64,000 nucleotides of DNA from an uncultured Alphaproteobacteria bacterium (GTDB lineage: Bacteria; Pseudomonadota; Alphaproteobacteria; HIMB59), in contig CABYGG010000002.1 in assembly GCA_902518505.1 (NCBI GenBank), positions 1 through 64,000 on the forward strand, read 5' to 3'. Every line of letters starts with the position of its first letter. Positions within the stretch are counted from its first letter, which is position 1. A program made the translations under genes and the position numbers. The notes beneath the pieces were generated by a model. The model had not been told where the DNA came from. It worked only from the letters and a program-made list of their open reading frames with translations, and did no database searches. Shown one piece after another: positions 34,619 to 44,690 of this stretch.

Positions 34619-35512
34619 ATGAGGCACCCTCATCATTATAAAATAGCAGCTGCCCTTGCTATATCAGCTGGATCATGGGGTATATATTGGTTACCACAAA
34701 GAATATTAGAAGACGGTGGTCTTACTGGTGGTTGGGGAACTATTGCACAAATGATTATTGGAGTTTTAATTTTATCTCCAATTGCAGTGTGGCGTAAAAT
34801 TAATGGAAAAACTTTTGGTTTAGAGCTACCGATAACAGGCTTACTTTGTGGTGGCGGCTTTATTTGTTATGCGTTGAGTTTTCTTTTAACTGATGTAGTT
34901 CGAGCATTAATACTTTTTTACATGACACCAATATGGACTACTATTTTTGAAATTTTATTTTTGAAAAAAAGACCTGGGATAGAAAGAGCTATAACACTTG
35001 GTTTAGCTTTAGGAGGGCTATGGGTAGTATTTAGTAAGCAAACGATAATCCCTTTACCAGAGAATGCTGGTGATTGGTTAGCTTTTGCTGGAGGGGCATT
35101 ATTTGCTGGCGGGATGATAAAATTAGAAATCGCAAAGACAGATGGTGTATTCCCTACAATTTTTTCTTTCTTTTTTTATGGAACTTTATTTAACATTGTC
35201 GCTGGCATCTTTTTGAAAGATTATTTAGGACCTATGCCTACAATGGACTCTTTCGTTGCAATGTCTTCATTTCTTTTCTTTATATCTGTTTTTTATTTTA
35301 TACCAACAGGTGTAGTAATATTCTGGTCTCCTAGCAAATTAGGTGCGGGTTTGTGTTCCATTCTTTTTTTATCAGAAATACTTGTTGGTGTGACCAGTTC
35401 TAGTATTTTGACAGATGAGCCTTTTGGCTGGCGTGAAATAATAGGAAGTTCAATGATTGTGCTTGGTGGAATTTTAGCAGTAGTACTTGCGCCAAACACA
35501 AAAAAATCATGA
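34619..35512 (+). CDS. EamA/DMT-family transporter
   Basis: A 297-aa membrane protein with about ten helices and two EamA-like repeats (ALAISAGSWGIYWLPQRIL at the start, WREIIGSSMIVLGGILAVV at the end). It looks slightly richer in G and C than its neighbours. It sits inside the operon, five bases after the amidase, and overlaps the methyltransferase start by four bases (ATGA). It is likely an import or export partner of the operon; it is only distantly like the EamA protein at 31048-31959. Confidence 0.83.
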   Translation: MRHPHHYKIAAALAISAGSWGIYWLPQRILEDGGLTGGWGTIAQMIIGVLILSPIAVWRKINGKTFGLELPITGLLCGGGFICYALSFLLTDVVRALILFYMTPIWTTIFEILFLKKRPGIERAITLGLALGGLWVVFSKQTIIPLPENAGDWLAFAGGALFAGGMIKLEIAKTDGVFPTIFSFFFYGTLFNIVAGIFLKDYLGPMPTMDSFVAMSSFLFFISVFYFIPTGVVIFWSPSKLGAGLCSILFLSEILVGVTSSSILTDEPFGWREIIGSSMIVLGGILAVVLAPNTKKS

Positions 35513-36495
35513 TTTATAAAGAAAAATTAAATAACAATTCAAAAATTTTCCTCGATGGTGGAAATGGTTCTGAGATTGCTAAATTAGGTGGTGATATGAG
35601 CCCTGCTTTTGCAGCATTATCAACAATTACATCTCCTGATATTGTTGTAAAAGTTCATGAAAACTTCATCAATGCTGGATGTGATATCATTACCGCTAAC
35701 ACTTTTGCAACCAGTAGACACGTTTTACAAAGTTTAAATCGTGAAAATGAAACTATAGAATTTTTAACTGGATCTGTCGAATTAGCAAAAAAAGCATTAA
35801 AAAACTGTAATAAGGAAAATCAGGTTGCTATAGCTGGAAGTCTATCCAATTTTTTTGCTTTAAAGGAAAATGAATTTGTACCTGATCCAAGGTTTATTCC
35901 GTCATTTAAACAAGAAGAAGAGAATTATATAGAGGCAGCTAACACATTAAAAAATTCTGGTGTAGATATTTTAATATTAGAAATGTTATTAGACATAGAC
36001 CATTCACAATTATTATTGAATGCTGCTTTACAAACTGGTTTACCTGTATGGGTTGGATTAAGTTGTTGTGTAAGTAAATATGATAACACGATAGTTGGAA
36101 GAAATTTTAGAGCTGAAAAAGAAAAATCACTAATTTATGATGAAAAGATATATCAAGAACAACCAAAATTTTTACCTGAAGATGATATAATTTTATTTGA
36201 AGATATTATAAAAACACTAACAAATATTGGTGGGGATGTTTATGGTATTATGCACACATGGTTTCAAGATAGCTATGGTGGATTGAAAATTATAAAAGAT
36301 CATTGGAGTGGCCCTATGATGTATTATCCAGAAATACATAAATTTGATACAAGCACACATGAAGCTATTGCTACATGTAATGAAGATGAATTTGCAAATT
36401 CTTGCCTAGAATTTATTGATGATCAAATACAAATCATTGGTGGATGCTGTGGTGTAAGTGACAATCATTTAAAGAAATTAATTGAAAAATTTTAA
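35509..36495 (+). CDS. Homocysteine S-methyltransferase family protein (BHMT/MmuM-like), copy 1
   Basis: A 328-aa pterin-independent homocysteine methyltransferase-like TIM barrel. LDGGNGSEIAKLGG starts it, ITANTFATSRHVL follows, and the zinc Cys residues are in VGLSCCVSK (about 185) and IIGGCCGVS (about 309-311). Family members use betaine, dimethylsulfoniopropionate or S-methylmethionine as methyl donor. The donor cannot be read from sequence. Coupled to the EamA gene by a 4-base overlap. A paralogue is encoded on the opposite strand beyond the next gene. Confidence 0.85.
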   Translation: MIYKEKLNNNSKIFLDGGNGSEIAKLGGDMSPAFAALSTITSPDIVVKVHENFINAGCDIITANTFATSRHVLQSLNRENETIEFLTGSVELAKKALKNCNKENQVAIAGSLSNFFALKENEFVPDPRFIPSFKQEEENYIEAANTLKNSGVDILILEMLLDIDHSQLLLNAALQTGLPVWVGLSCCVSKYDNTIVGRNFRAEKEKSLIYDEKIYQEQPKFLPEDDIILFEDIIKTLTNIGGDVYGIMHTWFQDSYGGLKIIKDHWSGPMMYYPEIHKFDTSTHEAIATCNEDEFANSCLEFIDDQIQIIGGCCGVSDNHLKKLIEKF

Positions 36496-36498
36496 ATA

Positions 36499-37623
36499 AT
36501 GACATTCATAAGAAAAGTGGAGACATGGATAACTAATTCAAAACAAACTGAAGATGGATGGTCGCAAATAAAACCATTTATATTTTTAAAATTAACTAAC
36601 TCTGATGGTTTTGAGGGCTGGGGTGAGGCTTTTTCATTACCTGCAAGAGAAAAAGGAATTGTTGAAATTATTCATAATTTAATGAACTCTTTATCTCATG
36701 TAAAAGACATAACACCAGATAGATTTTATACAGAGTCAAATTTAATAGCTGATGGACATCGTGGAATTGACTTTTCCGCTGCAACAAGTGCTATAGAAAT
36801 GAGTCTTTGGGATATAGAAGGGAAGAAAGAAAAAAAACCTCTTTATAAAATATTATCAAAGGATTATAGAGAAAAAGTTCCTGTTTATGCAACAATATGG
36901 AGTGAGGATTTTAAAAATGATGAAAATTTATCATCAAGATGTATAGAAACACTAAGCGATGGTTATGGAGGAATTAAAATATATCCACTTCAAAATAGAA
37001 CTGTTGAACAAGCAGCAAAATGTGTTTCAAAAATTAGAAATGTTTTAGGCTATAAAATACCTCTTATGTTAGATCTAGCCTGCCCTAAAGATACAAATAT
37101 ATCATTAAAACTAGCTTCACTTGTTGAGGAATTTAGACCTTATTGGTTTGAAGAACCAGTTGATGGTGAAGCAACAAGAGCACTTAAAGATATTAGAGAC
37201 AAAACAAATTTGAGAATTGTTTCAGGTGAAAAGCAATGTGGATTAAATCATTTTATTGAAACTTTAGCTTTGGACGCAGTTGATATTTTCAATCCAGATA
37301 TTTCAGGTGTTGGGGGAATTATTGATATGATAAAAATAATCAAATTATCTCATGAAAAAAAAGTTACAGTTTCTCCTCATTGTTGGAATTCTATGTCAAT
37401 TGCAGCATCTGCGATGGTACATGTATGTATGAGTTTTACAAATACAGAAATTGCAGAATTTTTTCCTGAATATATTCCATACTCATTAAAATTTAGTAAT
37501 CAAAACTATGAAATAAAAGATGGATTTGTCAAAATAGAGGACAATGAAGGTTTAGGTATAAATATTAATACTAAATTGTTAATGGAAGATACATCTTCTT
37601 ACAGAGAAACAGAATTAACTTAA
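36499..37623 (+). CDS. Mandelate racemase/muconate lactonizing (enolase superfamily) enzyme
   Basis: A 374-aa enolase-superfamily protein with an N-terminal capping domain and a TIM barrel. Metal ligands are visible in LMLDLAC (Asp), WFEEPVD (Glu) and VSGEKQ (Glu). The His/Asp dyad is present (FNPDISGVGG and SPHCWNS). The usual KxK catalytic pair reads KIY, so one general base is missing; a dehydratase rather than a racemase seems more likely. Probably acts on a sugar acid or other alpha-hydroxy acid. It is the last gene of the plus-strand operon. Confidence 0.84.
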   Translation: MTFIRKVETWITNSKQTEDGWSQIKPFIFLKLTNSDGFEGWGEAFSLPAREKGIVEIIHNLMNSLSHVKDITPDRFYTESNLIADGHRGIDFSAATSAIEMSLWDIEGKKEKKPLYKILSKDYREKVPVYATIWSEDFKNDENLSSRCIETLSDGYGGIKIYPLQNRTVEQAAKCVSKIRNVLGYKIPLMLDLACPKDTNISLKLASLVEEFRPYWFEEPVDGEATRALKDIRDKTNLRIVSGEKQCGLNHFIETLALDAVDIFNPDISGVGGIIDMIKIIKLSHEKKVTVSPHCWNSMSIAASAMVHVCMSFTNTEIAEFFPEYIPYSLKFSNQNYEIKDGFVKIEDNEGLGININTKLLMEDTSSYRETELT

Positions 37624-37626
37624 AAA

Positions 37627-38547
37627 TTAATTCTTTAAAACTGATAATGCTTTAATATGACTAGGGCTGACTCCACAGCAACCACCAATAATTTGTGCTC
37701 CACTTTCAACCCATAATTTAGCTTCTTCATAATACTCTTGTGGAGAAATACTCTCTACCACATTCCAATGTGGTTTTTTAAAAAAACCATTATTTGGATA
37801 TGCCCCAATAACACCATTATAATTACTTTTGATTATTTGAATTCCTTGATTTATCACCTTTATATCGGAATGAGCTATTAATATAGGACCATCATGAATT
37901 TTTTTAAATTCATTAATAGAATTTTCAAAATCATCGTAAAAAAATGCTTCAGAATTACTTATACTTTCTTGATATCCAAGCATAAGTTGATTTCTATCTC
38001 TGTTCAATGCACACGATATTGAAAGCCATATTGATATATCAAATTTATTAGAACAATCCAATAATGCCTCTATGGTTCTTGTCGATGAAGTCATCGCTTC
38101 AAGGATAATTAAATCAACACCTGCTTCAGATAAAATACTTAATTGTTTTAAAAAACCTGGTTTTAAGAATTTTGGTTCAATTCTATCCCAACTACCATAT
38201 GTAGAAACCGAACCAGCTACACATACATTGGAATTAGAATTATCAATAACATTTTTAGCTATTTTTACACTCGCTTTATTCCATTCTTCGATATGGTTTT
38301 CATAGCCATATTCTTTCATTGAAATTGGAGTACTAGCGTAAGTATTAGTCGTAATTATATCTGAGCCTGATTGAATAAAATTTTGATGGGCTTTGTATAC
38401 GATTTCAGGATTGTCTACAGAGCATCTGCCAGACCAAAGATTATTATCCATAGATGCTCCGAGTTTTTCTAGTTCAGCACCCATCCCACCATCAAGAATA
38501 ATAATTTTTCCTGAGTTCAATTTATTTTCAATATCAGAATAAGTCAT
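37627..38547 (-). CDS. Homocysteine S-methyltransferase family protein, copy 2
   Basis: A 306-aa paralogue of the 35509-36495 product on the opposite strand. Features are LDGGMGAELEKLGA, ITTNTYASTPISM, the Zn Cys in LSISCALNRD and IIGGCCGVSPSHI. The N-terminal half is closer to canonical MmuM/BHMT patterns than copy 1. The donor may differ from copy 1. It is the last gene of a minus-strand set with the VOC and aldehyde dehydrogenase genes upstream. It converges with the enolase-superfamily gene, 3 bases apart. Confidence 0.86.
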   Translation of the reverse strand: MTYSDIENKLNSGKIIILDGGMGAELEKLGASMDNNLWSGRCSVDNPEIVYKAHQNFIQSGSDIITTNTYASTPISMKEYGYENHIEEWNKASVKIAKNVIDNSNSNVCVAGSVSTYGSWDRIEPKFLKPGFLKQLSILSEAGVDLIILEAMTSSTRTIEALLDCSNKFDISIWLSISCALNRDRNQLMLGYQESISNSEAFFYDDFENSINEFKKIHDGPILIAHSDIKVINQGIQIIKSNYNGVIGAYPNNGFFKKPHWNVVESISPQEYYEEAKLWVESGAQIIGGCCGVSPSHIKALSVLKN

Positions 38548-38564
38548 AAAAATAAAATAAATCT

Positions 38565-38945
38565 CTATTTATTAAGGTAAGTATAACCACAAATTTTGTT
38601 GCCATCTAAATCTCTGATATAAGAATAATACTCACCTTCATATCTCTCACCTGGGGCGCCTTCATCTTTTGCACCTAAGCTTATTGCAGTAGAATGAAAT
38701 AAATCGACAGCTTCTTTATTATTTATATAAAAAGAAATTTGAGTTCCGTTACCAACTGATGCTTTTTCTTCATTGAAAGGAATTGTAACATAAAATTCTA
38801 CTGCTTCAGGATTTGATTTAGGGGCGTAGGAGGCATAAGTATCAGTTTTTTCAATTTTCTTTAAATCGATAATTTCAAGAAGGGTGTCATAAAACCCAGT
38901 AGCTTTATCAAGATCGTTTGTTCCAACCATGACAAATCCTATCAT
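38565..38945 (-). CDS. VOC-family (glyoxalase-like) protein
   Basis: A 126-aa vicinal-oxygen-chelate fold protein with the two beta-alpha-beta-beta-beta modules: FVMVGTNDLDKATGFYDTLL and ISFYINNKEAVDLFHSTA, ending SYIRDLDGNKICGYTY. It may be a small metal-dependent lyase, isomerase or detoxifying enzyme; the substrate is unknown. Its ATG lies directly at the aldehyde dehydrogenase stop (one-base spacing), so the two are co-translated. It likely acts on the aldehyde pathway product. Confidence 0.8.
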   Translation of the reverse strand: MIGFVMVGTNDLDKATGFYDTLLEIIDLKKIEKTDTYASYAPKSNPEAVEFYVTIPFNEEKASVGNGTQISFYINNKEAVDLFHSTAISLGAKDEGAPGERYEGEYYSYIRDLDGNKICGYTYLNK

Positions 38946-40376
38946 CTATTTCCAACCACTAATTGCTTTAACTTCCAAATATTCATACAGACCCCACGTT
39001 CCACCCTCTCGTCCATTACCAGATTGGTTGTAGCCTCCAAAAGGTGTTCCAGCGTCAGGAGCATTTCCATTGATTTGAACTACACCAGCCCTTAATTGTT
39101 TTGAAACTCTTCTGGCTCTTTCTTTATTCTCAGTTTGTAAAAAATTACCTAATCCATATGGTGTATCATTAGTTATCGAAATTGCCTCTTCTTCAGACTC
39201 AAAAGGAATAATGGATAGCACTGGGCCAAATATTTCCTCTTTAGCTATTCTCATATCATTACTAACATTTGTAAATACAGTTGGTTTTACATAATAACCT
39301 TTTTCAAGATTTGATGGTCTACCCGCTCCACCAGCTACAAGTGTTGCACCCTCGTCAATACCACTTTGAATTAACGACTGTATTTTCTCAAATTGAGATT
39401 TATTAATTACAGGTCCTATATGATCTCCTGATTTAGATGGTAAATCTACGCCTATCTTTTTAGCTTCATCTGCAGCTTCCTCAACAGCTTTTTCATAAAT
39501 TGATTTTTCAACTAACATTCTTGTAGGTGCATCACATGATTGACCAGAATTACTCATTATATTTCTTACACCATCTCTAACGGCATTGGGATATGCATCA
39601 GCAAAAATAATATTACCTCCCTTACCACCAAGCTCTAAACAAACTCTTTTAATTGTGTCAGCTGCACTTTTTGAAATTAATTTACCTGCTCTAGTAGAGC
39701 CAGTAAATGAAACCATGTCTATATCAGGATGACTCGATATTTGGGATCCAACACCTGCCCCATCTCCATTTACTAAATTAAAAACACCAGTAGGAAAACC
39801 TGCTTCATGTATCATTTCAGCAAATAACAAACCAGATAGAGGTGCCATTTCAGATGGTTTTAAAATCATGGTGCAGCCAGTGGCAAAAGCTGGTATTACT
39901 TTAAGAGCTATTTGGTTTATAGGCCAATTCCATGGTGTGATAAGACCACACACACCAATAGGTTCATAAACTATATAATTATTAGAACTTTCATCAAATA
40001 TTGTTTCAAATTCAAATTTTTTTAATCTCAATATGAAATCTTCAATATGTGACTCTCCAGAGGCTGTTTGTGCAGATGAAGCCCAATCTAAGGGAGCACC
40101 AAGTTCAGTTGAAATGGCTTGGGTCATCTCATGAAATCTTCTCTTGTAAATCTTTAAGAGTTTTTCAAGTAAAGTTATTCTTTCCTCTACAGAGGTATTT
40201 TTCCATGAAGTAAAAGCATTTTTTGCCGCCACTACAGCCTTGTTAGTGTCATCTTCATTACCTAAAGATATAGTTACATAAGGTTCTTCTGTAGCTGGAT
40301 TAATTACATTAAAATCTGAGTTTTTTGATGGAGATACCCATTCACCATTTATATAAAATTTTCTTTTATCAAGCAT
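38946..40376 (-). CDS. NAD(P)-dependent aldehyde dehydrogenase
   Basis: A 476-aa ALDH-superfamily enzyme. It has WNWPINQIALKVIPA with the NAD-binding N-terminus, catalytic Glu in CLELGGKGGN near residue 245, catalytic Cys in SNSGQSCDAPTRM near 280, EEIFGPVLSI and YNQSGNGREGG. The C-terminal half is closest to broad-specificity aldehyde dehydrogenases. It could oxidise the aldehyde made by the nearby Fe-alcohol dehydrogenase, which runs from a separate operon. The exact substrate is unknown. Confidence 0.9.
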   Translation of the reverse strand: MLDKRKFYINGEWVSPSKNSDFNVINPATEEPYVTISLGNEDDTNKAVVAAKNAFTSWKNTSVEERITLLEKLLKIYKRRFHEMTQAISTELGAPLDWASSAQTASGESHIEDFILRLKKFEFETIFDESSNNYIVYEPIGVCGLITPWNWPINQIALKVIPAFATGCTMILKPSEMAPLSGLLFAEMIHEAGFPTGVFNLVNGDGAGVGSQISSHPDIDMVSFTGSTRAGKLISKSAADTIKRVCLELGGKGGNIIFADAYPNAVRDGVRNIMSNSGQSCDAPTRMLVEKSIYEKAVEEAADEAKKIGVDLPSKSGDHIGPVINKSQFEKIQSLIQSGIDEGATLVAGGAGRPSNLEKGYYVKPTVFTNVSNDMRIAKEEIFGPVLSIIPFESEEEAISITNDTPYGLGNFLQTENKERARRVSKQLRAGVVQINGNAPDAGTPFGGYNQSGNGREGGTWGLYEYLEVKAISGWK

Positions 40377-40430
40377 ATTTCAGATTATAACCATAAATAA
40401 ACAGTTGGTCGATTTATTATATTTACATAT

Positions 40431-40883
40431 TTATTTTTCAAGAGATCCATCTTGGACATATTTTAAAATACGAACTACTTGTTCATTATTAGACACTACA
40501 GCAGAAGCTGCTGCATCTACCTCTTTTAAAGCATGTTGATGATCATCACTATGTATAATAATAATTGATTTGTTTAGAGCCGAAGCATATCCAGCATCAA
40601 AGGCAGTGTTCCATTGTTTATATTTTTCTCCAAATTTAACAACTACTACATCGCTATCCTTTATAGCTTTTTTTGTGCGAATAGAATTAATATTGGCACC
40701 TTTATTATCTTTCCAAAAATTTTTATCCTCAGGTCCTAATATTTCTACTCCACAATTATCAGAATTTTCATGATTGGTGACAGGAGAGAAAAATTGAGTC
40801 TTCAAATTAGCAGAATTACACAATTGAATTAAATCTTCACGCCAATTAGTGTGTATTTCTCCAGCTAAATAAACTTTAATCAT
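40431..40883 (-). CDS. YtoQ-like nucleoside 2-deoxyribosyltransferase-fold protein
   Basis: The product is about 150 aa, starting MIKVYLAGEIHTNWREDLI. The pattern of KVYLAGEI, IKDSDVVVVKFGEKYKQWN and AFDAGYASALNKSIIII recalls YtoQ proteins with a nucleoside 2-deoxyribosyltransferase-like fold. I take the ATG at 40883: upstream in the same frame lies a tRNA gene on this strand, whose translation (SQVRILLGSPL) is a common artefact. The function is unknown. Confidence 0.78.
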   Translation of the reverse strand: MIKVYLAGEIHTNWREDLIQLCNSANLKTQFFSPVTNHENSDNCGVEILGPEDKNFWKDNKGANINSIRTKKAIKDSDVVVVKFGEKYKQWNTAFDAGYASALNKSIIIIHSDDHQHALKEVDAAASAVVSNNEQVVRILKYVQDGSLEK

Positions 40884-40892
40884 AGTTTTAAG

Positions 40893-40968
40893 TGGTGAGC
40901 CCAGCAGGATTCGAACCTGCGACACCCTGATTAAAAGTCAGGTGCTCTACCGGCTGAGCTATGGGCCC
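40893..40968 (-). tRNA. tRNA-Lys (anticodon UUU)
   Basis: A complete cloverleaf on the minus strand. It has a 7-pair acceptor stem GGGCCCA/TGGGCTC, D-loop AGCTCAGCCGGTAGAGC, anticodon stem-loop CCTGACTTTTAATCAGG with anticodon TTT, T-loop GGTTCGAATCC, and an encoded CCA end at 40893-40895. It reads AAA and AAG, the most used Lys codons in this AT-rich genome. It is also a substrate for MnmH-type wobble modification, whose gene lies at 7.8 kb. Confidence 0.96.
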
Positions 40969-40990
40969 GTGTAGAATAATTGTGAACATT

Positions 40991-41479
40991 TCAAATTTTT
41001 GCCAAGAAATCAAGGACTGGTTTTGGTACACTTTTGGAAATATCCCCACCCAACTTGTGTATCTCTTTTATAAATCTTGATGATATAAAATGATATTTTT
41101 CTGAAGACATTAAAAAAATAGTTTCAATATCTTTATCGATTGATCTATTCATACCAGTCATTAAAAACTCATACTCAAAATCTGAAACAGCTCTTAAACC
41201 TCTAATAATCAATGAAGCATTTTTTGATTTTACATAGTGTACTAGTAAATTATCAAATTTTTCTACTTTAATTTTTAATAAATCTTTCTCAGGAAGAGAT
41301 GAGATCGATTGATTGATTAAATTTAATCTATCATCAATAGATATTAGGTGATTTTTAGACTTATTATTCGAAACAGCAATAACTAATTCATCAACTACAC
41401 TTAAACTCCTTTGAATAATATCAAGATGTCCATAAGTGATTGGATCGAATGAACCGGGATATATACCAATTTTTGACAT
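40991..41479 (-). CDS. coaD: Phosphopantetheine adenylyltransferase CoaD
   Basis: CoaD transfers an AMP group to 4'-phosphopantetheine in coenzyme A synthesis. The 162-aa length is normal. Motifs are IYPGSFDPITYGHLDIIQR (nucleotide-binding TxGH), IIRGLRAVSDFEYE and the closing HFISSRFIKEI. It lies one base downstream of gyrA on the same strand, an order seen in alphaproteobacteria. Confidence 0.96.
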   Translation of the reverse strand: MSKIGIYPGSFDPITYGHLDIIQRSLSVVDELVIAVSNNKSKNHLISIDDRLNLINQSISSLPEKDLLKIKVEKFDNLLVHYVKSKNASLIIRGLRAVSDFEYEFLMTGMNRSIDKDIETIFLMSSEKYHFISSRFIKEIHKLGGDISKSVPKPVLDFLAKI

Positions 41480-41480
41480 T

Positions 41481-44147
41481 TTAATCTTCTAACCTTGCTA
41501 CAGAGACAATTTTTTCATTTGCATCTACTTTAAATACAGAGACACCTTGGGAAACTCTTCCAACTACTCTGATATTATCTCCAACATTACACCTTAATAA
41601 TTTACCAGTATCTGAAATTAAAGCTATATTATCATCCAAATTTACTTTTAATGATTGAATAACTCTTCCATTTTTAGGGGTAACAGTAATATTAGTAACT
41701 CCTGATCCACCTCTATTAGTAATTCTGTATTCATAAGCAGAACTTAACTTACCATAACCATTTTCGGTAATTGACAAGAGATACTCTTCTGTATTTGCCA
41801 GTTCATTAAATTTATTATTTATTTTTGATATATCTTTTTTAGCTTCATTTTTTGCTTTTAAATAGGACTCTCTGACATCTATAGATATTTTATTATGAAG
41901 TAAACTGCATACCGATACGACTTTATCATCTTTAGCTAGTTTAATCCCCCTTACACCAGCAGAACCTAATCCTGAAAACTCTCTTAAATCTTTTGTAGCA
42001 AATCTGATTGATTTACCATTTGTTGTTGCAAGCTGTACATCATCATTTTCTATAACAGAAATTACACCAATTAACCTATCTCCTGTTTTAAGTTTAATGG
42101 CAGTCTTACCTGTTCTAGATAATTTTCTTGAACCACTCATTGCAACATCTTTTAGTTTATTTTTTCTAATGTTACCAAGGCTAGTAGCAAAAACTAAATT
42201 ATAATTCTCAAAATCATCAATATCTTTTGGCAATGTAAGAATAGAAGAAATTTTTTCGTTTTTTGTTATTGGAATAAGATTGACTATTGCTTTTCCCCTC
42301 GATGTAGGTGTGCCAGCAGGTAATTCATAGGCTTTCATAGAATAAACTTTTCCAACTGAAGTAAAAAATAATATTGTATCACGAGTAGTGGCTGCAAATA
42401 CTTGTTCAAGAAAATCTTCATCTCGTGTAGTCATAGCTTTTTTACCTTTACCACCTCTTTTTTGAACTTTGTAAGAGGATTTTAAAACTCTTTTTATGTA
42501 ACCTTGATGGGAAACTGTGACTACAACATCTTCTTCGATTATTAGATCTTCCGTATCTATGTCTTCAATATCATGTTTTTGAATTTCAGTTTTTCGATCT
42601 GTAGAAAAATTATCTTTTATTTCTGTCAATTCACTTTTTAATACTTTTAATAATTGCTTATCTGAATTTAATATTTTGAGATATGTATTTATGTCTTCTA
42701 CAAGTGATTTTAAATTATTAAATAAATCATCTCTTTCTAAAGCTGTTAACTTTTGAAGTCTTAATTCCAGAATAGCCTTAGCTTGTTCCTCATCTAACTG
42801 CATCTTAGATCCTGATAGCTTAAAAGAAGGGTTTATTAACTTAATGTATTGAGTAACACTAGATTTTACTGTCCATTTTGTTGATAATAATTTTTCTTTT
42901 GCCTCTGCAGGAGTTTTAGATTTTTTAATAAGGTTAATTACTGCATCAATATTATTAACAGCAATTGATAATCCAATTAAAATGTTAGCTTTTTCTCTTG
43001 CTTTGTTAAGTTTATATACAGTTCTTTTTGTAATAACATCTTTTCTAAAATTAATAAAATAAGTGAGGCCATCTTTTAAATTAAGTGTTAAAGGCTTTGT
43101 CTCTTTCAATGCAAGCATATTACTGCTGAATGAGGTTTTTAAGGGAGTATATTGAAATAGCTGATTTTTTATTATTTCAGGCACAGCGGATGATTTTAAT
43201 TCAACTACAATTCTAACGCCCTCTTTATTCGACTCATCACGAATATCGTTTATGCCCTCTATCGTTTTATTGTTAACTACGTCAGCAATACGCTCTAAAA
43301 GTTTTGACTTATTTTGCAAGTAAGGAATTTCTGTAATTATAATTGCATTTCTATTCTTAATTTTTTCTTCATGAAGTTTAGATAAGACTGTAACACTTCC
43401 CCTACCTGTTTCATACATTGAGCTTAGACCAGCAGTGCCAGATATAATTCCTCCAGTTGGAAAATCTGGCCCTTTAACGATTTTATGAAGTTGTTTAGAA
43501 GTTGTATCTGGTTCATCTACTAGAAGTAAAGTAGCATCTATAATTTCACCAAGATTATGAGGAGGAATGTTTGTTGCCATTCCTACTGCAATACCACTGG
43601 CACCATTTACAAAAATATTTGGAAATCTTGATGGTAAAACTTTTGGTTCTGTTAATGTCTCATCGTAATTTGCTCTAAGTTGAACTGTTTCATACTCTAA
43701 TTCTTCTAACATAAAAGATGAGATTTTATCTAATCTAGCTTCGGTGTAACGCATAGCTGCAGCAGGATCTCCGTCCATAGAACCATAATTTCCCTGGCCA
43801 TCTATTAAGGGGAGACGCATTGTAAAATCTTGTGCCATTCTAACCATAGACTCATATATTGCAGAGTCACCATGAGGGTGATATTTACCCATAACATCTC
43901 CAACTATTCTTGCAGATTTTTTGTAAGGTTTGTTGTGATGGTACGAAGACTCATACATAGAGTAAAGTATTCTTCTGTGAACTGGTTTTAATCCATCCCT
44001 AACGTCGGGTAAAGCTCTAGAGACTATGACACTCATAGCATAATCTAAATAACTTTTTTCTAATTCATCTGTAATATCTATGTTTGGATATATTTTAGTA
44101 TCCAAAACATCTAACTGTTTTGCTTTAGTTTTTTTCTTTTTAGCCAA
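41481..44147 (-). CDS. gyrA: DNA gyrase subunit A
   Basis: GyrA cleaves and rejoins DNA in the gyrase heterotetramer. The 888-aa length is typical. The catalytic Tyr lies in [10 protein letters not shown] (about residue 134). The quinolone-determining region is [13 protein letters not shown] with Ser-type residues retained. The C-terminal beta-pinwheel has the gyrase box KRGGKGKKA. The start is TTG at 44147; no closer ATG is in frame. Ssb begins 8 bases beyond on the same strand, so ssb-gyrA-coaD form an operon. Confidence 0.97.
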   Translation of the reverse strand: MAKKKKTKAKQLDVLDTKIYPNIDITDELEKSYLDYAMSVIVSRALPDVRDGLKPVHRRILYSMYESSYHHNKPYKKSARIVGDVMGKYHPHGDSAIYESMVRMAQDFTMRLPLIDGQGNYGSMDGDPAAAMRYTEARLDKISSFMLEELEYETVQLRANYDETLTEPKVLPSRFPNIFVNGASGIAVGMATNIPPHNLGEIIDATLLLVDEPDTTSKQLHKIVKGPDFPTGGIISGTAGLSSMYETGRGSVTVLSKLHEEKIKNRNAIIITEIPYLQNKSKLLERIADVVNNKTIEGINDIRDESNKEGVRIVVELKSSAVPEIIKNQLFQYTPLKTSFSSNMLALKETKPLTLNLKDGLTYFINFRKDVITKRTVYKLNKAREKANILIGLSIAVNNIDAVINLIKKSKTPAEAKEKLLSTKWTVKSSVTQYIKLINPSFKLSGSKMQLDEEQAKAILELRLQKLTALERDDLFNNLKSLVEDINTYLKILNSDKQLLKVLKSELTEIKDNFSTDRKTEIQKHDIEDIDTEDLIIEEDVVVTVSHQGYIKRVLKSSYKVQKRGGKGKKAMTTRDEDFLEQVFAATTRDTILFFTSVGKVYSMKAYELPAGTPTSRGKAIVNLIPITKNEKISSILTLPKDIDDFENYNLVFATSLGNIRKNKLKDVAMSGSRKLSRTGKTAIKLKTGDRLIGVISVIENDDVQLATTNGKSIRFATKDLREFSGLGSAGVRGIKLAKDDKVVSVCSLLHNKISIDVRESYLKAKNEAKKDISKINNKFNELANTEEYLLSITENGYGKLSSAYEYRITNRGGSGVTNITVTPKNGRVIQSLKVNLDDNIALISDTGKLLRCNVGDNIRVVGRVSQGVSVFKVDANEKIVSVARLED

Positions 44148-44155
44148 TGATTTTT

Positions 44156-44626
44156 TTAAAAAGGAATATCATCATCGAGTTGTTCAGCTGTAGATGTTTC
44201 TGAACCACCCATTGCTTCATCTGCTGCTGAGTCTAATTGATTACTATTATTTTCATCACTAACAGATGATTGAGAACGAGTATCTAACATCGTTAATACT
44301 CCAGAATAATTTGGAATAACTACTTCAGTGGTATATTTATCAACACCATTATTATCAGTCCATTTCCTTGTTTGAAGTTGACCTTCTATGTATATCTTTG
44401 AACCTTTCCTTAAATATTTTTCACAAATATCAGCTAACTTATCATTAAAAACAACAACTCTGTGCCACTCAGTCTTATCCTCTAACTGTTGAGTATCTTT
44501 GTTTCGGTATTTCGTAGAGGTAGCGATTGAAAAACTCGCCAATCTCGATCCAGCTGTGGTCGCTCTAATATCAGGATCTTTACCTAAGTTACCTAGAAGA
44601 ATTACTTTATTTACTGATCCAGCCAT
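44156..44626 (-). CDS. ssb: Single-stranded DNA-binding protein
   Basis: A 156-aa Ssb with an N-terminal OB-fold ([53 protein letters not shown]) and a low-complexity acidic tail ending in the protein-docking tip DDDIPF. It is divergent from uvrA, with about 64 bases between their starts, the classical ssb/uvrA arrangement that usually shares a promoter region for both. Confidence 0.97.
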   Translation of the reverse strand: MAGSVNKVILLGNLGKDPDIRATTAGSRLASFSIATSTKYRNKDTQQLEDKTEWHRVVVFNDKLADICEKYLRKGSKIYIEGQLQTRKWTDNNGVDKYTTEVVIPNYSGVLTMLDTRSQSSVSDENNSNQLDSAADEAMGGSETSTAEQLDDDIPF

Positions 44627-44690
44627 GAATATTTTTATTAAAAGGTAATATTAATATATATTAAAAGCCCTTTAATTGATATCTAATTTA

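Noticed and set aside
40884-40925. N-terminal extension of the YtoQ-like gene (SQVRILLGSPL)
   Set aside because: It is translation of the 3' part of the tRNA-Lys gene on the same strand, a familiar artefact; the real start is the ATG at 40883.
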